Source: Agromyces allii
GTDB lineage: Bacteria; Actinomycetota; Actinomycetes; Actinomycetales; Microbacteriaceae
Assembly (NCBI RefSeq): GCF_009749385.1
Contig: NZ_WBIN01000011.1
Span: 1-64,000 of the forward strand
Length of the DNA: 64,000 bases
Reading direction: 5' to 3'
This document shows positions 56,799 through 64,000 of the stretch, one piece after another. The position numbers were made by a program, and so were the translations under genes. Every line of letters begins with the position of its first letter. Within the stretch, counting starts at the first letter, position 1. The notes beneath the pieces were generated by a model that saw only the letters and a program-made list of their open reading frames with translations, had not been told where the DNA came from and did not search any database.

Positions 56799-58367
56799 TC
56801 AGGCCGCCAGCCGGCCGACCGCGCGCGCCCGGATGAGCACCGCCTGCCCGTCGATGTACGACACGGGCAGCTCCTCGATCGCCACGATCTCGATCGTGTC
56901 GGGGTCGGCGCCCGCGAGCCGTGCGCGGTCCGCGGCCTCGCGACCGGCGTCGGCGACGGACTCGCTGCGGTCGCCGTCGGTGCGGTAGACCCGCTCGACC
57001 TGCCCGGCGATCTCGCCGAGCGCCGCACCCACCGCGTTCGCGGCCCCGAAGTGGGCGGGGCGGATCAGCTCGCCGACGCCGTCGAGCTCGTCGGGCGCGA
57101 TGATGCTGCCGCCGCCGACGAGGATCACCGGCACCGGGGCGGCACTGGGCTTCATGCGATCGATCGACTCCTCGAGGAGCTCGCGCATCGCCTGCCATGC
57201 GGATGCCCCGACGCGCCCGTCGATCGACGGTGCGCCGACGCCTTCGATGCGGGCGCCGCCGACGGCGAGCGCGACATCCGTCGCCGTGAGCGTCGCTCCG
57301 CCGAACGCGATCGCCTCGGTCGGCAGGCGGTAGCCCACGCTGTCGGGGCCGAGCACCACGACCGGTGCGTCGTCGCCGGTGACGGACGCCGCGGCATCCG
57401 CTCGCACGATCGTGCCGCCGCCCAGGCCTACCGAGAGCACGTCGGGCATGCGGAAGTTCGTGCGGATGCCGCCGATGTCGACCGCGTGCGCCGACTGCCG
57501 CGGGAACCCGCCGACGAGCACGCCGATGTCGGTCGTCGTGCCGCCGATGTCGACGACGAGCGCGTCGCGGGCCCCCGAGAGGTGTGCGGCCCCGCGGATC
57601 GAGTTCGTGGGTCCGCAGCCGATCGTGAGCACGGGGAACTCGAGCGCGTAGTCGAGGCGCATGAGCGTGCCGTCGTTCTGTCCGAAGAACGGTTCGGCCG
57701 GGATGCCGCGAGCGGCGAGCGCCGCGACGAACCCGTCGGCCATCGAGCGCAGCGTGCGCATGAGCGCGGCGTTCAGCACGGTGGCGTTCTCGCGCTCGAG
57801 CAGGCCGAGCGAGCCGATGCGGGCCGAGCGCGACACCGGCACGCCGAGCACGTCGGCGACGAGCTCGGCGACGCGTTCCTCCTGGCGCTCGTCGATGGGC
57901 GAGAACACGCCGACGACGGCGACCGCGTCGACCTCGCCGCGCATGCGCTCGCAGACCGTACGGATCTCGTGCTCGTCGATCGGGGCCAGCACCCGGCCGT
58001 CGACCTCGTAGCCGCCCGCAACGAGGTACGCGTGCTCGCCGATCGCGGCGCGCAGGTCGGACGGCCAGCCCTCGAGGGGCGGCACGGCCGTCGTCGCCGG
58101 GGCGCCGAGGCGGAGCACGCCGACCCGCCCGAGGCCGCGACGTTCGACGATCGCGTTCGTGCAGTGCGTCGTGCCGAGCATCGCGTGCGTGATCGTCGAG
58201 ACGTCGACGCCGGATGCCGCGATGACGGCGTCGATCGCGGCGGCGACCCCGTCGCCCGTGTTCTCGGTCGTGGGCGACTTGACGGAGGCGACGACCCTGA
58301 GCTGCTCGTCGAGGATGACGGCGTCGGTGTTCGTGCCGCCCACGTCGATGCCGATGCGGTGTCCCAT
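56799..58367 (-). CDS. Hydantoinase/oxoprolinase-family (HyuA-like) protein
   Basis: A 522-residue ATP-dependent hydantoinase A/oxoprolinase family protein of the actin/Hsp70-like ATPase fold. Phosphate-1 motif GIDVGGTNTDAVILD is at 5-19, with a second phosphate motif VVDIGGTTTDIGVL near 270 and the adenosine-like GGGSIIAPDEL later. Such proteins drive ATP-dependent opening of cyclic amides. Here the usual HyuB subunit is missing and the partner is DUF917. Its ATG shares one base with the stop of the DUF917 gene. Last gene of the tetR operon. Confidence 0.85.
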   Translation of the reverse strand: MGHRIGIDVGGTNTDAVILDEQLRVVASVKSPTTENTGDGVAAAIDAVIAASGVDVSTITHAMLGTTHCTNAIVERRGLGRVGVLRLGAPATTAVPPLEGWPSDLRAAIGEHAYLVAGGYEVDGRVLAPIDEHEIRTVCERMRGEVDAVAVVGVFSPIDERQEERVAELVADVLGVPVSRSARIGSLGLLERENATVLNAALMRTLRSMADGFVAALAARGIPAEPFFGQNDGTLMRLDYALEFPVLTIGCGPTNSIRGAAHLSGARDALVVDIGGTTTDIGVLVGGFPRQSAHAVDIGGIRTNFRMPDVLSVGLGGGTIVRADAAASVTGDDAPVVVLGPDSVGYRLPTEAIAFGGATLTATDVALAVGGARIEGVGAPSIDGRVGASAWQAMRELLEESIDRMKPSAAPVPVILVGGGSIIAPDELDGVGELIRPAHFGAANAVGAALGEIAGQVERVYRTDGDRSESVADAGREAADRARLAGADPDTIEIVAIEELPVSYIDGQAVLIRARAVGRLAA

Positions 58368-59542
58368 CAGGCGGCTTCCTCTCGTTCGGCGGGTGAGGCG
58401 GGCTGGGGGTCGCGCCGCGCATCGCGCACCGCGTCGTGTCGTGCGGCGGCGAGCGCCTCGACGGGCGCCCAGTCGACGTCGTACCCGAAGTGCGCCGGTC
58501 CGGCGTTCGCGAGCCCGACGTCGGTGCGCCACTTCTCGTTGCACGGCATGGCGATCACGCTCACTCGGGCGCCGTAGCGCAGCGCCTCCGTGGTGATCGG
58601 GTGGCCGGTCGCCTGGTCGAGCACGGCGATGAGGTCGGGCGTGACGGCCGCGAGCTCGCCGTCGCGGCGGGCCAGCAGCATCTCGTTCTGGAAGTCGAGC
58701 CGGAACGCGTGTCCGCGATCGTCTCCGGTGCCCTCGAGCTCGGCCGCTCCCTTGGTGAAGCCGCCCTCGAACTGGCGCCGCAGGTCGACGACCTTGCCGT
58801 CGAAGAGCCGCACGGCGTCGAGCTCGTCGCAGAGCGCCGCGATGCGCTCGTCGTCGCGGAGTGCCGTCTCGCCCTGCCCGAGCAGGATCTGCCCGATGCG
58901 GCGCGCGATCGCGAGCGTGCCCGGGATCGCGCACTCCTGGACGACCCCGCCGTCGTAGACGTAGTCGATCATGGTCGCGGCGCCGCCCATCTCGATCGTG
59001 GCGGCGCGCGCGAGCCGCTCCGACCAGGCGCCGTCGACCGGCCTGCTGACGACCTCGTTGCCGTGGTGGTCGACGAGCACGGTCGTGCCTGGCCCGTACC
59101 CGGCGAGGTGGAAGGTGACCATCTGCGCCTCGGGGAACGCCCGGCCCATCGCGTCGGCGTCGACGATCGGGAGGCCGCTCACGGCGGCCGCCGCGATCGG
59201 GATCATCGAGTTGCCGCCGCCGATCTCGATCGGCATGAGCGCCGTCGGCACGCGACGCATCGCGCGTTCGACGACCTCGAGCGCGTGGGCGAGCTCGGAC
59301 TCGGCCATGATGCGTTCGACGTCGACGGACGGCGCGCCGATGCCGCCGATCGGCACGACCAGGTCGTGCTCGGTGAGCTCGTCGACCGAGATCACGCGCA
59401 CCGGGCCGTGCAGGCGGATGAGCCGCTTCGCGATGAGCGAGCCGACGTGCGGATCGCCGCCTCCACCGGTGCCGAGCACCGCGGCGCCGAGCGCGATCTC
59501 GTCGATGTCGGCCTCGGTGATGAGCCGCAGGTCGCCGGTCAC
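58367..59542 (-). CDS. DUF917 domain-containing protein
   Basis: A 391-residue DUF917 protein. N-terminal ITEADIDEIALGAAVLGTGGGGDPHVG (core LGTGGGGDPHVG), PIEIGGGNSMIPIAAAA, and DADAMGRAFPEAQMVTF define the family. DUF917 proteins regularly accompany hydantoinase/oxoprolinase-like subunits and NCS1 transporters, and are thought to work with them on cyclic amides. Starts at GTG 59542 overlapping the permease stop (GTGA). Cytoplasmic; chemistry unproven. Confidence 0.85.
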   Translation of the reverse strand: MTGDLRLITEADIDEIALGAAVLGTGGGGDPHVGSLIAKRLIRLHGPVRVISVDELTEHDLVVPIGGIGAPSVDVERIMAESELAHALEVVERAMRRVPTALMPIEIGGGNSMIPIAAAAVSGLPIVDADAMGRAFPEAQMVTFHLAGYGPGTTVLVDHHGNEVVSRPVDGAWSERLARAATIEMGGAATMIDYVYDGGVVQECAIPGTLAIARRIGQILLGQGETALRDDERIAALCDELDAVRLFDGKVVDLRRQFEGGFTKGAAELEGTGDDRGHAFRLDFQNEMLLARRDGELAAVTPDLIAVLDQATGHPITTEALRYGARVSVIAMPCNEKWRTDVGLANAGPAHFGYDVDWAPVEALAAARHDAVRDARRDPQPASPAEREEAA

Positions 59543-60870
59543 GAGGCGACCTCGTCGGGCTGCAGCTCGCGCTCGGCGGTGGCCGCGGCATCCGTTCGGG
59601 CACGACGCGCGATGAGCCCGAGCACGAGGAAGACGACGAAGCCGACCAGCAGGCCGTCGAGCGCGGGGATCGTCGTGAGGTCGAACAGGCCGAGGCCGAG
59701 GCCGTCGGCCGGACGCGTCGCCGCGAAGGCCACGAGGATGCCCGCGATCCACGCCACGATGGCGAGCGGATGCACCGAGCGCTCCGTCTCGGCGACGGCG
59801 AACCGACCAGCGCGGTGGTCGACGACGAAGGCCGCGACGTACACGCCGCCGAACGGGGCGATCACGATGCCGATCGCCGAGATGAACGGGATGAAGCCGT
59901 CGGCGGCACCGAGCACGGCGATGAGGATGCCGACGACGCCCCCGATGACCGTGAGCACGCGTCGGTTGAGCCGCCCGTTGATCGACGCGAAGCTCAGCGC
60001 CGAGGAGTAGAGGTTCGAGGTGTTCGTCGTCCACTGCGCGAGGATCAGCACGATGACGGCGGCACCGCCCAGGCCGAGCAGGAAGAAGATCGTCATGAGC
60101 TCGGTCTCCCCCACGATGCGGGCGAGCACGAGCGCGACCACGACGATGATCGAGTTGCCGAAGAAGAAGCCGACGAAGCCCGCGGCCATGGCCTGCTTCG
60201 GGGTCTTCGCCCAGCGCGCCATGTCGGGCGCCGTGACCACTCCGAGGATGAAGATCGCCATGACGAGCGAGACGGCGCCGCCGAACGTGTAGAGGTTCTC
60301 GACGGGAGTCGCGAGGCCGTCGGTGCCCTGCGAGGCGAGGCCCACGATGATGCCGACCAGGAGCAACACGAGCAGCGCGGGCACCGCGAGCGAGCTGAGC
60401 TTCGAGATCGACCGGTAGCCCCAGAGCGCGGTGAGGGCCATGAGGATGGCGCCCACGAGCGTGAAGACCCAGACGGGCACGTCAAGGCCGGTGAGCTCGC
60501 CGAACGCGATCTGCGCGTTCGAGCCGAAGAAGCCCGCCTGCACCGCGAACCAGCCGAGCAGGCTGAGGCTGAGCGCGAGCGCGAGCACGGCGCCGCCGAT
60601 GCGGCCGAACACGACGCGCGAGATCATCGCCGTCGACAGGCCCGAGACCGCGCCGACGTAGGCGCACGCCATGGCCATGAGGCCGAGCAGCGTCGAGCCG
60701 ACGAACGTCGCGAGCAGCGCCGCTCCGAAGTCCATGCCGGCGGCGAGTTCGATGCCGAGGAAGGCGCCCGAGAGGTCGATGCCGATCGCGATCCAGACGG
60801 CGGCGATCGACCACCATCCCTTGCGCTGGTCGGCGGGGACGACGCCGTGTTCGTAGTCGGTGGTGTTCAT
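59539..60870 (-). CDS. NCS1-family cytosine/purine/hydantoin permease
   Basis: A 443-residue NCS1 transporter with twelve helices. GWWSIAAVWIAIGIDLSGAF starts the protein and FAVQAGFFGSNAQIAFG marks helix 3. APDMARWAKTPKQAMAAGFVGFF (core PDMARWAKTPKQA) is the conserved loop. Imports a nucleobase or hydantoin-like ring with H+ or Na+. Coupled by ATGA to tetR upstream and GTGA to DUF917 downstream. Substrate inferred as a cyclic amide from the operon. Confidence 0.87.
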   Translation of the reverse strand: MNTTDYEHGVVPADQRKGWWSIAAVWIAIGIDLSGAFLGIELAAGMDFGAALLATFVGSTLLGLMAMACAYVGAVSGLSTAMISRVVFGRIGGAVLALALSLSLLGWFAVQAGFFGSNAQIAFGELTGLDVPVWVFTLVGAILMALTALWGYRSISKLSSLAVPALLVLLLVGIIVGLASQGTDGLATPVENLYTFGGAVSLVMAIFILGVVTAPDMARWAKTPKQAMAAGFVGFFFGNSIIVVVALVLARIVGETELMTIFFLLGLGGAAVIVLILAQWTTNTSNLYSSALSFASINGRLNRRVLTVIGGVVGILIAVLGAADGFIPFISAIGIVIAPFGGVYVAAFVVDHRAGRFAVAETERSVHPLAIVAWIAGILVAFAATRPADGLGLGLFDLTTIPALDGLLVGFVVFLVLGLIARRARTDAAATAERELQPDEVAS

Positions 60871-61463
60871 GCTGTTCCTTCGGGGGAAGAGGCGAGCAGC
60901 GCGGCGAGGTGGCGCCAGGCCAGGTCGAAGCGCACTCGGTAGACGTCGGGTGAGTAGTGCGTGAGCTGGAGGAACAGCCCGTCCATCACCACGAGGAAGA
61001 GGGCGGTGAACCCGTCGGAGTCGTCGAGGGCGAACTCGCCGGCCGCGACCCCTTCTTCGTGGGCGCGCCTGACGGCACTCGCGAGGGTCGATTCGGAGTC
61101 GAGGAAGATCTCGCGGAGGCCCGCACCGCTCGCACCGGATTCGGCGATGGCGGCGCGCAGGCTGAACTCGGCGAGGTCGGGGCAATCACGGTAGTACGCC
61201 TCGATGCCGCCGAGCAGGTGTCCGAGTCGTTCGAGCGGGGCCATCGCGCCGCCCGACCGAGCGAGCTCGTCGAAGTACGCGGTGTGCTCGACGGACACCT
61301 CGGCGTAGACCGCCTCGTACAGCGCCTCCTTGCTGGGGAAGTGCGCGTACAGCGAGGGCGTCTTGATTCCGACGGCCCCGGCGATCTCGCGCAGGCTGGC
61401 CTCGGCGTAGCCCTTTCGCGCGAACACGGTGCGTGCCTCGGAGAGGATGTCAGCTCTGGTCAT
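60867..61463 (-). CDS. TetR-family transcriptional regulator
   Basis: A 198-residue TetR repressor. N-terminal HTH is ILSEARTVFARKGYAEASLREIAGAVGIKTPSLYAHFPSKEALYEAV (core LREIAGAVGIKTPSLYAHF) at about 5-50. The C-terminal helical ligand domain has a YRDCPDLAEFSLR-type region. Heads the operon for a cyclic-amide permease and enzymes. An inverted repeat CCTAAC-N8-GTTAGG immediately upstream overlaps the predicted start, indicating autorepression relieved by the imported compound or a derivative. Confidence 0.87.
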   Translation of the reverse strand: MTRADILSEARTVFARKGYAEASLREIAGAVGIKTPSLYAHFPSKEALYEAVYAEVSVEHTAYFDELARSGGAMAPLERLGHLLGGIEAYYRDCPDLAEFSLRAAIAESGASGAGLREIFLDSESTLASAVRRAHEEGVAAGEFALDDSDGFTALFLVVMDGLFLQLTHYSPDVYRVRFDLAWRHLAALLASSPEGTA

Positions 61464-61470
61464 CTGCCTG

Positions 61471-61490
61471 CCTAACGATCATTAGTTAGG
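61471..61490. promoter_or_regulatory. TetR operator
   Basis: CCTAAC (61471-61476), 8 nt, GTTAGG (61485-61490). It spans the predicted transcription start of the tetR operon. Confidence 0.7.
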
Positions 61491-61493
61491 GAG

Positions 61494-61522
61494 ACTGTAG
61501 ACCGCGGGATCGAGGCGCGCAA
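61494..61522 (-). promoter_or_regulatory. Promoter of the tetR-NCS1-DUF917 operon
   Basis: Minus strand: TTGCGC (61522-61517), 17 nt, TACAGT (61499-61494). Predicted start near 61487, inside the operator. Confidence 0.6.
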
Positions 61523-61565
61523 GCACCCCGGCGAACCCGAGGGCGCACGGGAATCCACGCCGCGG

Positions 61566-61599
61566 CGCCTCCGGGAGCATCGACGCCTCCGGGAGCATC
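61566..61599. repeat. 16-bp direct repeat
   Basis: CGCCTCCGGGAGCATC occurs at 61566-61581 and 61584-61599 (18-bp period) in the region between the tetR promoter and the terminator of the lamin-tail gene. No function evident. Confidence 0.7.
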
Positions 61600-61680
61600 A
61601 CGGCGTCACGGCATCCCGCGGGCGCACCCGTGCTCGCGACCGCGCCCGGCGCGGAACGCCGGTGAACGGCCGAACGACGA

Positions 61681-61720
61681 GGCGGATGCCGCGGCAGCAC
61701 GTGGCTGCGCGGCATCCGCC
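61681..61720 (-). terminator. Terminator of the lamin-tail-domain gene
   Basis: GGCGGATGCCGCG (61681-61693) pairs perfectly with CGCGGCATCCGCC (61708-61720), with an inner CAGC/GCTG extending the stem. It lies 21 nt downstream of the stop of the minus-strand gene. Confidence 0.7.
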
Positions 61721-61741
61721 CGTCGTGGTGGTGCGAGGTCG

Positions 61742-64000
61742 CTACTCGGCGGCGGCCTGTGCTCGGCGGCGACGCAGCGCGATCACGCCTGCGCCTGCGC
61801 CGAGGACGAGCAGCGCACCCGCGACCCCGAGCGCGGCCCACGGGTCGGCGCCCGTATGGGCGAGCCCGTTCGTCGTGCCGGCCGTCGTGGTGTCGGTGCC
61901 ACCGGTGCCCGGGTCGCCGGTCGCAGCGGCCACGGTGAACGGCGCCCAGCCGATGAGCGTGCCGTCGGCGGCCAGGATCGCGACCTTGTGCTCGCCCGCC
62001 GGAAGCGAGTCGGGCAGGGTCACCGTGACGATGCCGTCGAGGCCGACTGCGGCCGAGCCGAGCGAGGTCGGGGTCGAGTACACCCAGCCCCAGACCGTCT
62101 CGCCGGCGTGCGCGACGCCCACGTTCACGGGCAGCTTCGCACCGGGCACGGCCGTCGCGGGAGCCGTGACGCCGCCGCGGTTCGCGTCGGTGAGCAGCGC
62201 CTCGTCGATCGGCGCGGGCGCGGTGCCCGGGTCGGTCGGGTCGGTCGGGTCGGTCGGGTCGGTCGGGTCGGTCGGATCCGTCGGGTCCGTCGGGTCGGTC
62301 GGGTCCGTCGGGTCGGTGACGACCGCGCCGGGCAGCGTGCCGGTGCGCAGTGCGCCCGGACGCTCGCCGTCGGCGAACCACCACACCGGGCGGGTCGTGA
62401 CGAGCGACGGCGCGGGGTCGGCCGAGCTCAGCGACGCCGGAGCGGTCGCGAAGCCCTCGTTGTTGAGGTTCGGCATGCCGGCCGGTCGTGCGACGTGCAC
62501 GATCGTGGGCTCGGCGCCCGTGAACGCGATGCGCGCGGCCTCGCCCTCGCAGCCGTTGTCGCACACGGCCCAGAGCTGGTCGAGCACGGTGTCGTAGTCG
62601 AGGGCCATGACGCCACCGAGACCGGGGTCGATCGAGGCGACCTGGGCGAACGAGCCATCGGTGTTCAGCGCATACGCGTAGACCACGCCGTTGTCCTCGA
62701 CCGCGACGAAGAACAGGCCGTCGCCGTGACCGGGGTAGTCGGCGGGGTCGTAGATCGCACCCGTGTTGGCGTCGACGAGGCCCTTCAGGTCGCTGTCGGC
62801 GACCCACTCGACAGCCTCGAGGCCCGTGTTCGCGGCGACCTGCGGCAGCGAGGCGGTGAGGTCCCACTCCTGTGCGGCGACGACGTCGGGGCCTGCGGCC
62901 TCGGGGTCGACGGCGAGGATCGTGTTCTGGTTCACGCCCTTGTTCGCGTTGTCGCGCTCGGAGGCGATGTAGATGCGGCCGTCGTTCGCGACCGTGATGC
63001 CCTCGGTGTCGGGGCCGGCCTTGGCCGGGCTGCCGGCGTCGCGCTGGAACCGCACGCGCTTGCCCTCGGTCCAGCCGTCGGCGAACGAGACGCCGCCGTC
63101 GGCCTTCGCGTCGAGCTTCCAGAACGTGCCCGTGCCGTTGTCGACGGCCCAGAGCACGACGCCGTCGGCCGTCTGCTGGGTGTCGAGGCCCGACGAGTCG
63201 CTGAGGAACATGGCCGCCTCGTCGACGACCGTCACGTCGGCCGCACCGGGCCAGGCCACGACGACGGGATCGGTCGGGTCGGTCGGGTCGGTCGGATCCG
63301 TCGGGCCGGTGCCGCACGCGTTCGCAGCACCCTTGGTCGAGGTCGCGGCGTCGACGAACGCGCCGGTGCCCTCGGGGCAGCGCGCCCAGGTGACGGCGGC
63401 GTGCGCGGTCCACGCGTACTCGACGACCGTGAGGCCGACCGCATTGCGGATCGTCGCGACATCCGCCGCTCCGAGTCCGAACGAGAAGTGCGTCGCGCCG
63501 TCGAACACGAAACGCGCACCCGGTGCGAGCAGGGTTCCGGATGCCACCGGCGTGACGTCGGCGGCGTGACCCACGGGGTCGTTGTCCATGAGGGTCCAGC
63601 CCGACAGGTCCACGGGCGTCGCGCCCGTGTTGATGACCTCGACCCAGTCGGTCGCGTCGCCGTTGGACTCGACCTCGTTGATCGCGATCGCGGGCAGCAC
63701 GCAGTCGTTCGCCGCGCCGGGCGTCACGCGTGCGAGCGCGAAGTCGCCGGTCGCGTCGGGGCAGCGCGCGTAGCTCGCCGCGGCCTCGTTGCCGTCGATG
63801 GCCGGGTGGCCGTTCCAGGTGTAGCTGTCGAGCAGCGTTCCGGCCTTGTCGAAGATGCGGATCGAGTCGGACCCGCCGATGCCGATCGCGGCCTGGAACT
63901 CGAGGGGCGCGCCCGCGGCATCCGCACCTATGGTCGAGGCCTCGACGACGAGACGCTGGCCTGCGGCGATCGAGGCGCCCGAGGCGAAGTACCAGCGGTG
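61742..64000 (-). CDS. Secreted lamin-tail-domain protein with LAxTG sortase signal, 5' end outside window
   Basis: The C-terminal 752 residues of a larger protein; the frame stays open to 64000 and the sequence there (RWYFASGASIAAGQRLVVEA) is inside a lamin-tail (LTD) beta-sandwich. Order: partial LTD, complete LTD (INEVESNGDATDWVEVINTG), a short Asp-Pro-Thr linker, a ~270-residue domain resembling the esterase-like/phytase-like propeller (PF13449-type). A nine-unit Asp-Pro-Thr linker, an Ig-like domain and the sorting signal LAHTG, membrane helix and RRRR tail follow. Predicted to be anchored to peptidoglycan by a class E-type sortase. May be an extracellular phosphatase or nuclease-like protein. 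Confidence 0.8.
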   Translation of the reverse strand, partial: HRWYFASGASIAAGQRLVVEASTIGADAAGAPLEFQAAIGIGGSDSIRIFDKAGTLLDSYTWNGHPAIDGNEAAASYARCPDATGDFALARVTPGAANDCVLPAIAINEVESNGDATDWVEVINTGATPVDLSGWTLMDNDPVGHAADVTPVASGTLLAPGARFVFDGATHFSFGLGAADVATIRNAVGLTVVEYAWTAHAAVTWARCPEGTGAFVDAATSTKGAANACGTGPTDPTDPTDPTDPVVVAWPGAADVTVVDEAAMFLSDSSGLDTQQTADGVVLWAVDNGTGTFWKLDAKADGGVSFADGWTEGKRVRFQRDAGSPAKAGPDTEGITVANDGRIYIASERDNANKGVNQNTILAVDPEAAGPDVVAAQEWDLTASLPQVAANTGLEAVEWVADSDLKGLVDANTGAIYDPADYPGHGDGLFFVAVEDNGVVYAYALNTDGSFAQVASIDPGLGGVMALDYDTVLDQLWAVCDNGCEGEAARIAFTGAEPTIVHVARPAGMPNLNNEGFATAPASLSSADPAPSLVTTRPVWWFADGERPGALRTGTLPGAVVTDPTDPTDPTDPTDPTDPTDPTDPTDPTDPGTAPAPIDEALLTDANRGGVTAPATAVPGAKLPVNVGVAHAGETVWGWVYSTPTSLGSAAVGLDGIVTVTLPDSLPAGEHKVAILAADGTLIGWAPFTVAAATGDPGTGGTDTTTAGTTNGLAHTGADPWAALGVAGALLVLGAGAGVIALRRRRAQAAAE
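62228..62317. repeat. 9-bp tandem repeat coding a Thr-Asp-Pro linker
   Basis: About nine copies of GGTCGGGTC-like units (three with variant bases) encode the Asp-Pro-Thr linker on the minus strand. The variants are synonymous, showing selection for the peptide. A shorter run of three occurs at about 63270-63300. Copy number may vary by slippage. Confidence 0.85.

Noticed and set aside
62228-62317. CRISPR-like short repeat array
   Set aside because: Nine-base units without spacers that encode a Thr-Asp-Pro linker in frame; a coding tandem repeat.
1-64000. Biosynthetic cluster, phage or anti-phage defence island
   Set aside because: No polyketide/peptide synthase, integrase, capsid, restriction, retron or CBASS-type genes were recognised; the genes are metabolic, transport and regulatory.

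Overview
The window is high-GC actinobacterial chromosome, most likely from the family Microbacteriaceae (an Agromyces/Microbacterium-like organism). Support: about 70% G+C; frequent GTG starts; many genes whose -10 hexamer (TANNNT) sits 6-7 nt before the start codon, as expected for leaderless mRNAs; an LAxTG cell-wall sorting signal; and dense CGGATGYCGC / GCGRCATCCG words, often paired as hairpins. No rRNA, tRNA, CRISPR array or prophage was recognised. The only mobile element is the end of an IS3-family insertion at the left edge.

Layout. (1) 1-475: IS3 end abutting a 5'-truncated membrane-protein gene. (2) 614-8909, minus: fructan/sucrose operon with two GH32 beta-fructosidases, an ABC sugar importer, a LacI regulator and a PfkB fructokinase; two LacI-type operators bracket its promoter. 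(3) 9051-29384: ordinary single genes and small operons. These include a thioesterase, a PadR operon, a TrxR-like flavoprotein facing an XRE-cupin regulator, tandem serine hydrolases, LysR/EamA, LtrA, acetolactate decarboxylase facing a chloramphenicol acetyltransferase-like gene, TerC, DUF1697 and an AlkZ-like protein. (4) 29468-36093: hydrolases, a GNAT protein, and an ECF41-type sigma factor with a SnoaL-like protein and two NAD(P)-binding epimerase-like genes. Five promoters here share NGTCACA-N16-GGTC. (5) 36099-41802: assorted genes and a P-type ATPase. (6) 41891-52056: a divergent locus. Leftwards lie iclR, two proteins of unknown function and a peptidase M19-like protein with a non-canonical metal site. 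Rightwards lie a complete Dpp/Opp-type peptide ABC importer and a RidA-family protein. This is the best candidate for an undescribed catabolic system. (7) 52075-56736: a quinone-reductase/MarR pair, a second ECF41 sigma factor in operon with a carboxymuconolactone-decarboxylase-like gene and its own TGTCACA-N16-TGTC promoter, a LysE/Lrp pair and a Nudix hydrolase. (8) 56799-61463, minus: tetR, an NCS1 permease, a DUF917 protein and a hydantoinase/oxoprolinase-family protein. (9) 61742-64000, minus: C-terminal part of a large secreted lamin-tail-domain protein with Asp-Pro-Thr linkers and a sortase signal, cut by the window edge.

How the genes work together. The fructan operon couples hydrolysis, uptake, repression and phosphorylation of fructose. 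The ECF41 loci look like stress or modification modules, with sigma factors driving their neighbours from one promoter type. The iclR/dpp and tetR/NCS1 loci each pair an importer with enzymes that probably act on the imported compound, but the substrates cannot be read from sequence alone.
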